From Streptomyces sp. NBC_00102 (lineage in GTDB: Bacteria > Actinomycetota > Actinomycetes > Streptomycetales > Streptomycetaceae), in the NCBI RefSeq assembly GCF_026343115.1, contig NZ_JAPEMC010000006.1:62001-126000 (forward strand): a stretch of DNA of 64,000 nucleotides, given 5' to 3'. Shown here piece by piece: positions 1-8,169 of this stretch. A program made the position numbers and the translations under genes. The notes under the pieces were generated by a model, which was not told the DNA's origin, did no database searches, and saw only the letters and a program-made list of their open reading frames with translations. Within the stretch, counting starts at the first letter, position 1, and the number at the start of each line of letters is the position of its first letter.

Positions 1-1
1 G

Positions 2-172
2 TTCCACACCTTCCCCGGGGATCCGTACAACGGGCTGGTCACCGCCGCGGACGAGCTGAAGGCGGACGCCGTGGTGGTGGGCGCTTCCGAGTCGGCCGGC
101 CACCGGATCATCGGCTCGGTGGCGGTGCGGCTGGTCAAGGCGGGACGCTGGCCGGTGACGGTGGTGCCGTAG
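2..172 (+). CDS. Universal stress protein, C-terminal end only
   Basis: The window opens inside this reading frame, and only the last 56 codons are present, ending in TAG. The visible part contains the alternating beta/alpha ending of the Usp fold: an ADAVVVG strand, then a GSVAVRLVKAG segment and the terminal strand WPVTVVP, which is how UspA-like proteins close their nucleotide-binding alpha/beta domain. Usp proteins bind ATP or other ligands and respond to stress in the cytoplasm. Whether this is a one- or two-domain Usp cannot be seen. Family call is fairly secure from the C-terminal pattern; specific role unknown. Confidence 0.7.
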   Translation, partial: FHTFPGDPYNGLVTAADELKADAVVVGASESAGHRIIGSVAVRLVKAGRWPVTVVP

Positions 173-347
173 GCGCGCTCCGCAGGGTCAGCCGTCGGGA
201 AGCCGACCGTTCACCGCACCGCTCGCCGCTCCGTGCGACCGCTCGTCGCACGCCCCGGCCCGCGGCCTGTTCCTCCGCCCGTCGATGCGTTCGTATACGC
301 CAGGCGGCAACGAGGCCGCCGCGACCTGCGGGAAGGGACGTTCCACG

Positions 348-917
348 ATGTCCACGACGACCACCGACGAACGGGCCCTCGCGCAGTTGCTGCGGGAACA
401 CGGCCCCGCGCTCCTCCAGTTCCTCCAGGGGCTCACCTACGGCGACAGTCAGCGGGCCGAGGACTTGGTCCAGGAGACGCTGGTGCGCGCCTGGCAACAC
501 CCCGAGGCCTTCGCCGCACCGTACGAGTCGATGCGGCCGTGGCTCTTCACCGTGGCACGGCGCCTCGCCATCGACGCGCGCCGGTCCCGGCAGGCGCGGC
601 CCACCGAGGTCAGTGACTCCGTACTGGAGTGCGCCTCCGCGCCGTTGGACACCGCGGATTCGGCGGTCCGTTCCCTCGACGTCCGCGCGGCGGTGCGCGG
701 GCTGAGCCCCGAACACCGCGCGGTCCTCGTGGAGATCTACTTCCACGGGCTCAGCGTCGGAGAGACGGCCGAGGTGCTCGGCATTCCGCCGGGCACCGTC
801 AAGTCGCGTTCCTACTACGCGCTGCGGCAGCTCCAGCGCGGCCTTCCCGGCTACTCCAGCAGGTCCTGCTCGGTCAGCAGGGCGAGGAAGCCGGGGGCCT
901 GTAGCACCTCCGTGTAG
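348..917 (+). CDS. ECF-type RNA polymerase sigma factor (SigL-like)
   Basis: A 189-residue extracytoplasmic-function sigma factor. Region 2 is visible at about residues 15-85 (AEDLVQETLVRAW, then a RPWLFTVARRLAID stretch for promoter opening). Region 4 lies at about 115-165, with the helix-turn-helix GETAEVLGIPPGTVKSRSYY. The ATG at 348 is chosen because GGAAGGGA lies 9 nt upstream; an in-frame ATG at 285 has no good ribosome site. The family usually pairs with a zinc-binding anti-sigma in the same operon. Here the only such gene lies convergent and overlaps the last 67 bp. Consequently the C-terminal tail after about residue 165 (Ser/Arg/Cys-rich) does not look like a normal ECF ending. Promoter targets cannot be read from the sequence. 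Confidence 0.88.
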   Translation: MSTTTTDERALAQLLREHGPALLQFLQGLTYGDSQRAEDLVQETLVRAWQHPEAFAAPYESMRPWLFTVARRLAIDARRSRQARPTEVSDSVLECASAPLDTADSAVRSLDVRAAVRGLSPEHRAVLVEIYFHGLSVGETAEVLGIPPGTVKSRSYYALRQLQRGLPGYSSRSCSVSRARKPGACSTSV

Positions 918-1048
918 GCGGCGGCACATGCGTCGCAGCGGAGCAGGTGGCGTGAGACCTCGCCGGCTTCCCGATCGGTCAGCGCGTCGAGTACGTAGGC
1001 ACCGAGCAGAAGGCTCACGTGCGGGTGTTCGGCCGGACCGGCGGTCAT
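851..1048 (-). CDS. Short zf-HC2 anti-sigma factor, probably truncated
   Basis: Encodes 65 residues carrying the zinc anti-sigma signature H-x3-C-x2-C (RHLLRCDACAAAY) after a typical helix, HVSLLLGAYVLDALTDREA. In the ZAS family this domain grips an ECF sigma factor and releases it on oxidation or other signals. The ATG at 1048 has GAGG 5 nt upstream; an in-frame GTG at 1078 is the alternative. The protein ends about 20 residues after the zinc motif, with no membrane helix or extracellular domain, whereas family members linked to SigL-type factors usually run past 200 residues. It is convergent with the sigma gene and overlaps it by 67 bp. Either a natural soluble mini anti-sigma or the product of a local rearrangement. 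Confidence 0.72.
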   Translation of the reverse strand: MTAGPAEHPHVSLLLGAYVLDALTDREAGEVSRHLLRCDACAAAYTEVLQAPGFLALLTEQDLLE

Positions 1049-1078
1049 CGCAACCTCGTATCTGCTCAACGACTCCAC

Positions 1079-1716
1079 TCACCCCTGCCCACGTGGATCA
1101 CCGGCCGCCGGTTCAACGGAGCTCGGCGACCGAGGGCTTGCAGATCATTGACACGTCCTCTTGGTCATCCCGTCGGGGGCGCTGCTTCGGTCCTGGAAAG
1201 GTGAGCCGGGGAGGGCGGCCTCGCCGGCTGCCGCCCTCCGGGGCCAGGGCCTGTGTGGGTGTCCAACTGCTCTGGGGACATTCCGGTCAGTGCTGGGTAG
1301 GACAGCTGTGCCTGGTTCCACGTCGGTACGGGTGTCCGAACCCTGTTCGACGCGCGCGTTCCAGCATCGGTTGAGCTACGGCCATCCACCGTGATCCCCT
1401 CGACGGACTCCGCACAGCGTTCGCGGACACCGCGACACACGCACTGTCGCGATGTTCACGTCTACCGACAGCACCACCATGTCCGCGACCGGGAGGAGCA
1501 ACAGCTCCTCAACGGAAGAAAAGCTCATTCACCACCACGAAGTGTCTGCCAGTCACTCGTGCCACGGCTCGCCCAATGTGGACGCCCATGAGATGCTCTG
1601 CGGGCAGCGATCCGGATACGTGTCGACAGCGACGTCCGTGTGGCGCCCCTGGCACTCGTCGGACCGCTTCGGGGCCGTGGGCCCGCCACGAAGGGAGACG
1701 AGACCGGAGGTCGCAC
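1079..1716. other. Gene-free stretch upstream of the STAND regulator
   Basis: About 640 bp with no convincing gene. Open frames here lack coding-type third-position bias and recognisable domains, and base composition looks less GC-rich than the neighbours. A hairpin with 10-bp arms (1210-1219 and 1230-1239, loop of 10 nt) could be a terminator or part of a leader. The tract may hold the promoter of the anti-sigma gene on the left and of the regulator on the right, but no clear -35/-10 pair was recognised. Confidence 0.5.
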
Positions 1717-3963
1717 GTGGAGGGGGACACCTTCGGCCGGTTGCTGCGCGACGCGCGGCAGCGGTCGCTGTTGACGCTGGAGAGCCTGGCCGATGCTTCC
1801 GGGGTGAGTGTGCGGGCCATCAGCGACATGGAGCGTGGCCGCAGTCTGCCCCGGCAGAGCACTCTCGCCGAGCTGCTGGACGCCCTCGCGCCGGACGACG
1901 AGTCGCGTCGGCGGCTGCTGGCCGCGGCCCGGAGCGGTACCAGCCAGGGACCCCGCCAACTCCCGCCCGATCTAGCGGTCTTCCGCGGACGCGACACCGT
2001 GTTGACTGCTCTGCGCGAGGCGACGGAGGGGCAGGCCGGGAACGCGGGGCATGTCGTCATCTCGGCGATCGGCGGGCTGGCCGGGGTCGGCAAGACCGCG
2101 CTGGCCGTGCACTGGGCGCACCGGGTGTCCGCCCGTTTCCCCGACGGGCAGCTCTATGTGAACCTCCGCGGCTTCGAGGACTCGGGCGACCCCTTGGACC
2201 CCGCGGACGCGCTCGGCTCGTTTCTGCGGGCACTCGGCACGCCCAGCCTCGACATCCCCTCCGGCACCGGACCTCGCGCGGAACTCTTCCGGCGCACGGC
2301 GGCCTCCCGGAGACTGGTCGTACTCCTCGACAACGCCCGTGACGCCGAACAGGTCAGACCGCTGCTGCCCGCCTCCCCTGGCTGCCTGACCATCGTCACC
2401 TCTCGCAATCGGCTCGTCGGCCTGGCGGCGGCGGACGGCGCCCGGCTGATCAGCTTGGACGTGTGGACGCCGGAGGAGGCCGTTGCCGCACTGGCCGCGC
2501 GCATCGGGGCCGAGCGCTGCCGCAGAGAGCCCGAGGCCGCCGGTGAGCTGGTACGTCTGTGCGGCTATTTGCCGCTGGCCGTCGCCGTCGTGGGGGCGCA
2601 GCTCACTGTCGAACCCCGGTTGGCGCTGCGCTTTGCCGTCGCAGAACTGCGCCAGTCCCGGCCCGGCCTCGACGCCTTCGCCGCAACCGACCGCGCGGTC
2701 GACGTCCGCGCCGTTTTCGCCCGCTCCTACCGCGCGCTGTCCCCGGTCACGGCCCGGTTCTTCCGCCATCTCGCCCTCCACCCCGGCCCGGCGGTCTCCG
2801 CCCAGGCCGCCGCCTCCCTCGCGGACGTACCCGTGCCGCAGGCCCGCGGCTGCCTGCGCGAACTGTCCTCGGCGAGCCTGATCTCCCGGGATTCCGAGGG
2901 CCGCTACGTCCTCCACGACCTGGTCCGCAGTTACGGCGCCGAACTCGCCGACCAGGAGCATGACGACCGCAGGGGCGCCGAAAACCGGCTGCTCGGCTAT
3001 CTCCATCACAACGCCCAAGCGGCGAACCGCCTCATCCTGCCGCAGTTCAGGTCCGGGCTGCCCGACGATCCCCCGCCCGGCGTGGTCCGCGTCCCGCTGG
3101 GCGACCGGCAGGACGCCCTCGACTGGTACCGCCAGGAAGAGGAGACCGCTGCCGGCGCCCTGCACACCATGACGGGGCCGGGTCTGCCTCGCCGCCAGAT
3201 CGACGTGGCACTGGAGTGGGTTACCTACCACGAGGTCACCGGGCGCTGGACCGAGGAGATCGCCGCCACCCGGATGGCTCTTGAAGCGGCCGTGAGGCTC
3301 GACGACCCGGTCTCCGTGGAACGCGCCGGCCACAATCTCGTCCGAGCGCTGATCGAGACCGGACGCGGCGACGAAGCGGCGGAGCCGCTGGCGGTGCGCT
3401 CGGCCAGCCTGCCGCTGCTGTCCCCGGAGCACCGGGCCCCGGCCGAACGACGTGCCTCCTGGGTATGCAGCCGGCTGGGGCGCCATGACGAGGCGCTGTC
3501 CCACGCCCGGCAGGCCCTGGCCATCGCCCGTACCCTCGGCCACTCCGACGAACTCGGGCGCGCGCTGATCGAGATGGCGTTCAAGGTCTCCGAGCGCGGG
3601 GAACACCTGGAGGCGGTCGCCCTGTGCGAGGAGGCGCTGCCCGTCCTGCGGGAATCCGGCGAGCCCCGCTACGAGGCGGTGACTTGGGGCACCCTCGGGA
3701 TCGCCCGCCTCGGCCTGGGCCAGCTCGACGCGGCGATCGACTGCTGCGAGAAGGCACTCGCGCTGTTCGAGGCGAACCACGACATCTACAACCAGGCCGA
3801 GACCCTGGACAATCTCGCCTCGGTACGACTGGAGCGCGGCGAGCCCGAACAGGCTCGGGCGCACTGGTACCGCGCCGCCGGCCTGTTCGCCGGCCTGCGG
3901 ATCGCCCGTGCTGACGAGATGCGCGCCAAGGCCGAGGCCGTACCGCACTCGGCCGGAACCTGA
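1717..3963 (+). CDS. XRE-HTH / NB-ARC / TPR regulator (STAND family, AfsR-like)
   Basis: A 748-residue protein in three parts. Residues about 1-60 form an XRE-type helix-turn-helix (FGRLLRDARQRSLLTLESLA). Residues about 90-400 form an NB-ARC ATPase with Walker A GGLAGVGKTALA near residue 118 and Walker B LVVLLDNARD near residue 200. The C-terminal part from about residue 560 holds tetratricopeptide-like helices. STAND proteins of this layout are cytoplasmic switches that bind ATP and oligomerise when the repeat domain senses a ligand; in Streptomyces they often act as pathway regulators. The GTG at 1717 has GGAGG 6 nt upstream, and the HTH begins right after it, so the longer open frame to 1576 is not used. 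Target genes are not evident; it stands alone. Confidence 0.88.
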   Translation: MEGDTFGRLLRDARQRSLLTLESLADASGVSVRAISDMERGRSLPRQSTLAELLDALAPDDESRRRLLAAARSGTSQGPRQLPPDLAVFRGRDTVLTALREATEGQAGNAGHVVISAIGGLAGVGKTALAVHWAHRVSARFPDGQLYVNLRGFEDSGDPLDPADALGSFLRALGTPSLDIPSGTGPRAELFRRTAASRRLVVLLDNARDAEQVRPLLPASPGCLTIVTSRNRLVGLAAADGARLISLDVWTPEEAVAALAARIGAERCRREPEAAGELVRLCGYLPLAVAVVGAQLTVEPRLALRFAVAELRQSRPGLDAFAATDRAVDVRAVFARSYRALSPVTARFFRHLALHPGPAVSAQAAASLADVPVPQARGCLRELSSASLISRDSEGRYVLHDLVRSYGAELADQEHDDRRGAENRLLGYLHHNAQAANRLILPQFRSGLPDDPPPGVVRVPLGDRQDALDWYRQEEETAAGALHTMTGPGLPRRQIDVALEWVTYHEVTGRWTEEIAATRMALEAAVRLDDPVSVERAGHNLVRALIETGRGDEAAEPLAVRSASLPLLSPEHRAPAERRASWVCSRLGRHDEALSHARQALAIARTLGHSDELGRALIEMAFKVSERGEHLEAVALCEEALPVLRESGEPRYEAVTWGTLGIARLGLGQLDAAIDCCEKALALFEANHDIYNQAETLDNLASVRLERGEPEQARAHWYRAAGLFAGLRIARADEMRAKAEAVPHSAGT

Positions 3964-4224
3964 GGTCCCGGCCGCCGGCCCGGATGCCGCGGGTGGGCGA
4001 GGCGGAGCGGGCTGGCAGAGGGAGGGGAACCGGAGCTCCGGGCCGCGTGAGCGGGTGATCCGAGCGGATGTAAGCCGGCCCTCCCCGCGCGGGCGGTCGA
4101 GCCCCTCACCTGCTGGGCGAACCGGCCGACGAGGACCGGGGACGCCGCCACGGGCGGCCGGTCCGCCGGGCCACCCGCTGTAGCTCCAAGAGCCCCGACA
4201 GAGGCGGGTGAGGGCGGCGCCGCC

Positions 4225-5415
4225 TCAGGAACCGTGCACCCCGGCGCGGTACTTGGGGAGCCGCAGAGTGATCTTCATGCCCGCTCCGACCCCGGTCTCG
4301 ATGACGAGCCCGTACTCGTCGCCGTACACCTGGCGCAGCCGCTCGTCGACGTTGAGCAGACCGATGCCGGTGGAGGAGCCACCTTCGCCGCGCAGGATCT
4401 GCCGCAGCCGTTCGGGTTCCATGCCGATGCCGTCGTCCTCGATGACGACCTCGGCCTCGGAACCCGCGTCCAGGGCGGAGATGGTGATCCGGCTGCGGGT
4501 GACGGCTCCTTCGAGCCCGTGCTTGACGGCGTTCTCGACGAGCGGCTGGAGGCAGAGGAAGGGCAGGGCCACGGGCAGCACCTCGGGCGCCACTTGCAGG
4601 GTGACCGCGAGCCGCTCACCGAACCTGGCCCGTACGAGCGCCAAGTACTGGTCGATGGAGTGGAGTTCGTCGGCAAGGGTGGTGAAGTCGCCGTGCCGCC
4701 GGAAGGAGTAGCGCGTGAAGTCGGCGAATTCCAGGAGGAGTTCGCGAGCCTGCTCGGGGTCGGTGCGGACGAAGGATGCGATGGCCGCGAGCGAGTTGAA
4801 GATGAAGTGCGGGGAGATCTGGGCGCGCAGGGCCTTGATCTCCGCTTCGATCAACTGGGTTCGCGAGCGGTCGAGTTCGGCGAGTTCCAGCTGTACGCAG
4901 ACCCAGCGGGCCACTTCGCCCGCCGCTCGTGCCAGCACCGCGGACTCGCGTGGCGCGTGGGCGACGAGCACCCCGAGCACCCGGTGGTCGACGGTGAGCG
5001 GTACGGCCACCGCCCAGCGCAGCGGGCAGTCGAGATCACCGCAGTCGGTGGTGAAGGCGGTGTCGCGGCCGTTCTCCAGCAACTCCTTCACCTGCTCCAT
5101 CACGTCCGGGCCGTGGTGGTGCCCCGCCCCGTCCCAGACGAGTACCCGTTCCCGGTCGGTGAGGCAGAGCGCGTCGGTGCCCAGCAGGGAGCGCAGCCTG
5201 CGGGCGGAGCGCCGGGCGCTGTCCTCGGTCAGTCCGGCCCGCAGCGGGGGTGCGGCCAGCGACGCGGTGTGCAGGGTCTCGAAGGTCGCGTGCTCGACGG
5301 GTGTACCGACGTCGCTGGGCCGCACCGGGCGGGCTGTGCGGCGGCCGAGCAGGAAGGCCGCTCCGGTCAGCAGGGCGACCAGTACGGCGATGACCGCGAT
5401 GCCGGCCGCCGTCAT
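4225..5415 (-). CDS. LytS-type sensor histidine kinase
   Basis: A 396-residue membrane-anchored kinase. One N-terminal membrane helix (about residues 4-24) is followed by a GAF-like sensory region (about 60-175). The His_kinase domain carries the LytS/YehU phospho-acceptor motif QISPHFIFNSL near residue 200, and the ATPase follows, with N box LQPLVENAVKHG and G box EDDGIGME. The start at 5415 is fixed by a 4-nt ATGA overlap with the stop of the symporter gene, implying translational coupling; the frame further upstream is a shadow of that gene. The family phosphorylates LytTR response regulators, and such a regulator is encoded in the same cluster (7374-8126). The cognate signal is probably linked to the transporter's substrate, an inference from position only. 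Confidence 0.93.
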   Translation of the reverse strand: MTAAGIAVIAVLVALLTGAAFLLGRRTARPVRPSDVGTPVEHATFETLHTASLAAPPLRAGLTEDSARRSARRLRSLLGTDALCLTDRERVLVWDGAGHHHGPDVMEQVKELLENGRDTAFTTDCGDLDCPLRWAVAVPLTVDHRVLGVLVAHAPRESAVLARAAGEVARWVCVQLELAELDRSRTQLIEAEIKALRAQISPHFIFNSLAAIASFVRTDPEQARELLLEFADFTRYSFRRHGDFTTLADELHSIDQYLALVRARFGERLAVTLQVAPEVLPVALPFLCLQPLVENAVKHGLEGAVTRSRITISALDAGSEAEVVIEDDGIGMEPERLRQILRGEGGSSTGIGLLNVDERLRQVYGDEYGLVIETGVGAGMKITLRLPKYRAGVHGS

Positions 5416-6902
5416 CGGTCCCTCCCGGCCGTCAGGGCTTCCGGGAGGTGGAAGCGGGTCATCGCCGCGTTGGTGCCCGGGGGTACGCGCCCCGGGGTGG
5501 CGAGCGAGACGAGGACCATCGCGAGAAAGCCGACTGGCACCGACCAGACAGCGGGCCAGGCCAGCAGTGCGTGCGGCCAGCCCGGCGGCCGTACGGCCCC
5601 GCTCACCGTGATCGCCACCGCGATGAGCGCCGAGCCGCCGCCGAGCAGCAGTCCGGCGATGGCTCCCGGCGGGGTGAGGCGGCGCCACCAGATGCCGAGT
5701 ACCAGCAGAGGGCAGAAGGACGAGGCGGAGACCGCGAAGGCCATCGCCACCGCGTCGGCGACCGGCACCCTGCTGACGAGGAGCGAGCCGGCCAGCGGGA
5801 CGGCGATGGCGAGGACGGTGGCGGGCCGGAAGTAGCGCACCCCGCGCTGCGGCAGGACGTCCTGGGTGATGACTCCGGCGACGGCGACGGTCAGGCCGGA
5901 GGCGGTGGAGAGGAACGCGGCGAACGCTCCCCCGGCGATCAGCGCGCCCAGCAGGTCGCCGCCGAGCCCGCCGATGACCCGCGCGGGCAGCAGCAGTACG
6001 GCGGCGTCCGCGTCGCCGCCGTGCCGCAGTTCGGGGGCGTAGAGGCGGCCGAGCGCTCCGTAGACGGGTGGCAGCAGGTAGAAGAGGCCGACCAGGGCGA
6101 GCACGGCGACGGTGGTGCGGCGCGCGTCGCGGCCGTTGGGGCTGGTGTAGAAGCGGACGACGACGTGCGGGAGTCCCATGGTGCCGAGGAAGGTGGCGAC
6201 GATCAGTCCGTAGGTCGCGTAGAGCGGGTGGTCGGCGCGGAAGACGGCGTGCTGCCCGCCGAAGGTGACGGCCGGGCTGCCGTCGCCCTGCCAGGCGAGT
6301 ACCAGGAAGAGCGCGGGGACCAGGAGCGCGGTCAGCTTCAGCCAGTACTGGAAGACCTGGACGAAGGTGATCGACCGCATGCCGCCCGCCGCGACCGCGA
6401 CCACCACCACCGAGGCGACGAGCACGTCTCCGAGCCAGCCCGGCGCGCCGGTGAGGATCTGCAGGGTGAGCCCGGCGCCCTGGAGCTGGGGGACGAGGTA
6501 GAGCCAGCCCGCGCCGACGACGAACACGCTGACCAGGCGGCGCACCTGGCGCGATTCGAGGCGGCCCTCGGCGAAGTCCGGCAGGGTGTACGCCCCCGAG
6601 CGGCGCAGCGGGGCCGCGACGAAGAAGAGGAGCACCAGATAGCCGGCGGTGTAGCCGACCGGGTACCAGAGCATGTCGGGGCCGTGTACGAGGACCAGTC
6701 CGGCGATGCCGAGGAAGGACGCGGCGGAGAGGTACTCACCGCTGATCGCCGCCGCGTTGAGGCGGGGGCGGACGGTGCGGGAGGCTACGTAGAAGTCGGA
6801 GGTGGTGCGGGAGATCCGCAGGCCGAATCCGCCGACGAGCACCGTGGCGAGGACGACGAGGGCGACCGCCGCCCAGGAAGCCGTGTGGTCGGGGGCATTC
6901 AC
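5412..6902 (-). CDS. Sodium:solute symporter family transporter
   Basis: A 496-residue protein with about 13 hydrophobic segments, typical of the SSS family in length and layout. Family features include DFYVASRTVRPRLNAAAISGEY in the first loop (the region that helps form the sodium site), a GGMRSITFVQVFQYWLK loop and LPHVVVRFYTSPNGRDARRT. These resemble acetate/pyruvate-type members (ActP, MctP) more than sugar or proline carriers. It would import a small carboxylate or similar solute with sodium across the cell membrane. GTG start at 6902. The gene before it encodes a small two-helix membrane protein, as in the yjcH-actP pair, and the gene after it is a sensor kinase overlapping by 4 nt. Substrate not determinable here. 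Confidence 0.9.
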   Translation of the reverse strand: MNAPDHTASWAAVALVVLATVLVGGFGLRISRTTSDFYVASRTVRPRLNAAAISGEYLSAASFLGIAGLVLVHGPDMLWYPVGYTAGYLVLLFFVAAPLRRSGAYTLPDFAEGRLESRQVRRLVSVFVVGAGWLYLVPQLQGAGLTLQILTGAPGWLGDVLVASVVVVAVAAGGMRSITFVQVFQYWLKLTALLVPALFLVLAWQGDGSPAVTFGGQHAVFRADHPLYATYGLIVATFLGTMGLPHVVVRFYTSPNGRDARRTTVAVLALVGLFYLLPPVYGALGRLYAPELRHGGDADAAVLLLPARVIGGLGGDLLGALIAGGAFAAFLSTASGLTVAVAGVITQDVLPQRGVRYFRPATVLAIAVPLAGSLLVSRVPVADAVAMAFAVSASSFCPLLVLGIWWRRLTPPGAIAGLLLGGGSALIAVAITVSGAVRPPGWPHALLAWPAVWSVPVGFLAMVLVSLATPGRVPPGTNAAMTRFHLPEALTAGRDR

Positions 6903-6963
6903 CGTTCGGGGCGCCCTTCGCGGGGGCGGGCGGGTATGCCGGGCGGGGGGCCTGCGGTGTTGT

Positions 6964-7326
6964 TCACGGGGCGGGACGGCCTTCCACGAGCCGGGCGAAA
7001 TCCCGTTCGTTGCGTTCGGCCCGGCGTACGTACCACCAGGCGAGGAGGGTGATCGGCGGGTAGGCGGCGAATCCGAGGGCTGCCCAGACGACCGCCCCGC
7101 TGCGCAGGGTGGTGAAGACGAGCGGAAGGGTGCCGGCGACGAGCGCGAGGGCGGTGAAGGCGGTGAGCCCGGCGCGGAGCTGGCTGCGCATCAGCGAGCG
7201 TACGTACGCTCCTCCGAGGGCGGTCTGCTCGTCGATCTCGGACTGGGTGCGGTGGCGCGGCAGCGGACGCACCCTCCGGGGTACTCCGGTGACGACCTCG
7301 CGCCGGGGCGTGGGCTCTGCGGACAT
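6964..7326 (-). CDS. Small two-helix membrane protein (DUF485-like) paired with the symporter
   Basis: A 120-residue protein with a charged N-terminal half and two hydrophobic segments (about residues 53-75 and 80-100), ending in a WYVRRAERNERDF stretch. Length, topology and position directly before an SSS transporter match the DUF485/YjcH family, whose members accompany acetate-type symporters. ATG at 7326; the symporter GTG follows 61 bp after this stop, so the two are probably co-transcribed. The biochemical role of the family is not established. The assignment rests on topology and context rather than a diagnostic motif. Confidence 0.72.
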   Translation of the reverse strand: MSAEPTPRREVVTGVPRRVRPLPRHRTQSEIDEQTALGGAYVRSLMRSQLRAGLTAFTALALVAGTLPLVFTTLRSGAVVWAALGFAAYPPITLLAWWYVRRAERNERDFARLVEGRPAP

Positions 7327-7373
7327 GGGCCGGTAGTTTAGGGGGCGCGGGGTGCGGCTGGGAAGGGGCCTGG

Positions 7374-8126
7374 TCAGCGGCTCGACTGGCGCATCAGCAG
7401 ATCGCGCAGGGCGCGGCTGTGGCGGCGGCTGACGGCGAGTTCGGCGCCGCCGATGCGGACGCTCATGGCGCCCGCGTCCAGGCGGAGTTCGTCGATGCGG
7501 GCGAGGGCGACGAGGTGGCGGCGGTGGATGCGGACGAATCCCCGGGTGCGCCAGCGCTCCTCCAGGGTGGTGAGGGGAATCCGCACGAGGTGGCTGCCGG
7601 TGTCGGTGTACAGACGGGCGTAGTCGCCCTGGGCCTCGGCGTACACGATGTCCTCGACGGGGACGAAGCGGATCACTCCGCCGAGCTCGACCTGCACCGG
7701 GTCGCCGCCGGTGTCGTGCACGGGCGCGGTGCGCTCCCCCACCTGTTCCGCGACGCGGCGCACGGCCTCGGCGAGGCGTTCGCGGCGTACGGGCTTGAGC
7801 ACGTAGTCGACGGCCTTGAGGTCGAAGGCGTGGACGGCGAAGCCCTCGTGGGCGGTGACGAAGACGATGAGCGGGGGCGCGGCGAAGCCGCCCAGCAGCT
7901 GGGCGACGTCGAGGCCGGTGAGGCCGGCCATGTGGATGTCCAGGAAGACGACGTCGATGGCGCCGGGGTCCTCGGGTCCCGCGTCGACGGCGGCGCCGAT
8001 GCGGCGCAGCGCCTCGGTGGCACCGGTGGCGCCTTCGGCACTGTGGATGCGGGGGTCGGCGCGCAGGAGGTAGAGGAGTTCCTCCAGGGCCGGTTCTTCG
8101 TCGTCGACGGCGAGTACGCGCAGCAT
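7374..8126 (-). CDS. LytTR-family response regulator
   Basis: A 250-residue two-domain regulator. The receiver domain (about 1-125) has the acidic pocket AVDDEEPALEEL, the phospho-acceptor Asp in VVFLDIHM near residue 63, the Thr in VFVTAHEG and the Lys in DYVLKPV. The C-terminal LytTR DNA-binding domain (about 145-250) contains VYAEAQGDYARLYT and GFVRIHRRHLV, both typical of AlgR/LytR-type beta-sheet DNA binders. ATG at 8126 begins directly with the receiver fold; the upstream part of the open frame belongs to no domain. It heads a leftward cluster with the small membrane protein, the symporter and the LytS kinase, so it most likely controls that transporter. Confidence 0.93.
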   Translation of the reverse strand: MLRVLAVDDEEPALEELLYLLRADPRIHSAEGATGATEALRRIGAAVDAGPEDPGAIDVVFLDIHMAGLTGLDVAQLLGGFAAPPLIVFVTAHEGFAVHAFDLKAVDYVLKPVRRERLAEAVRRVAEQVGERTAPVHDTGGDPVQVELGGVIRFVPVEDIVYAEAQGDYARLYTDTGSHLVRIPLTTLEERWRTRGFVRIHRRHLVALARIDELRLDAGAMSVRIGGAELAVSRRHSRALRDLLMRQSSR

Positions 8127-8169
8127 GAGGCCGGAGTGTAGGCGGTACGCGCGCCCCGGCGGACCACGC

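Noticed and set aside
1391..1716. Small genes in the gap before the STAND regulator
   Set aside because: The open frames lack ribosome sites, coding bias and recognisable domains.
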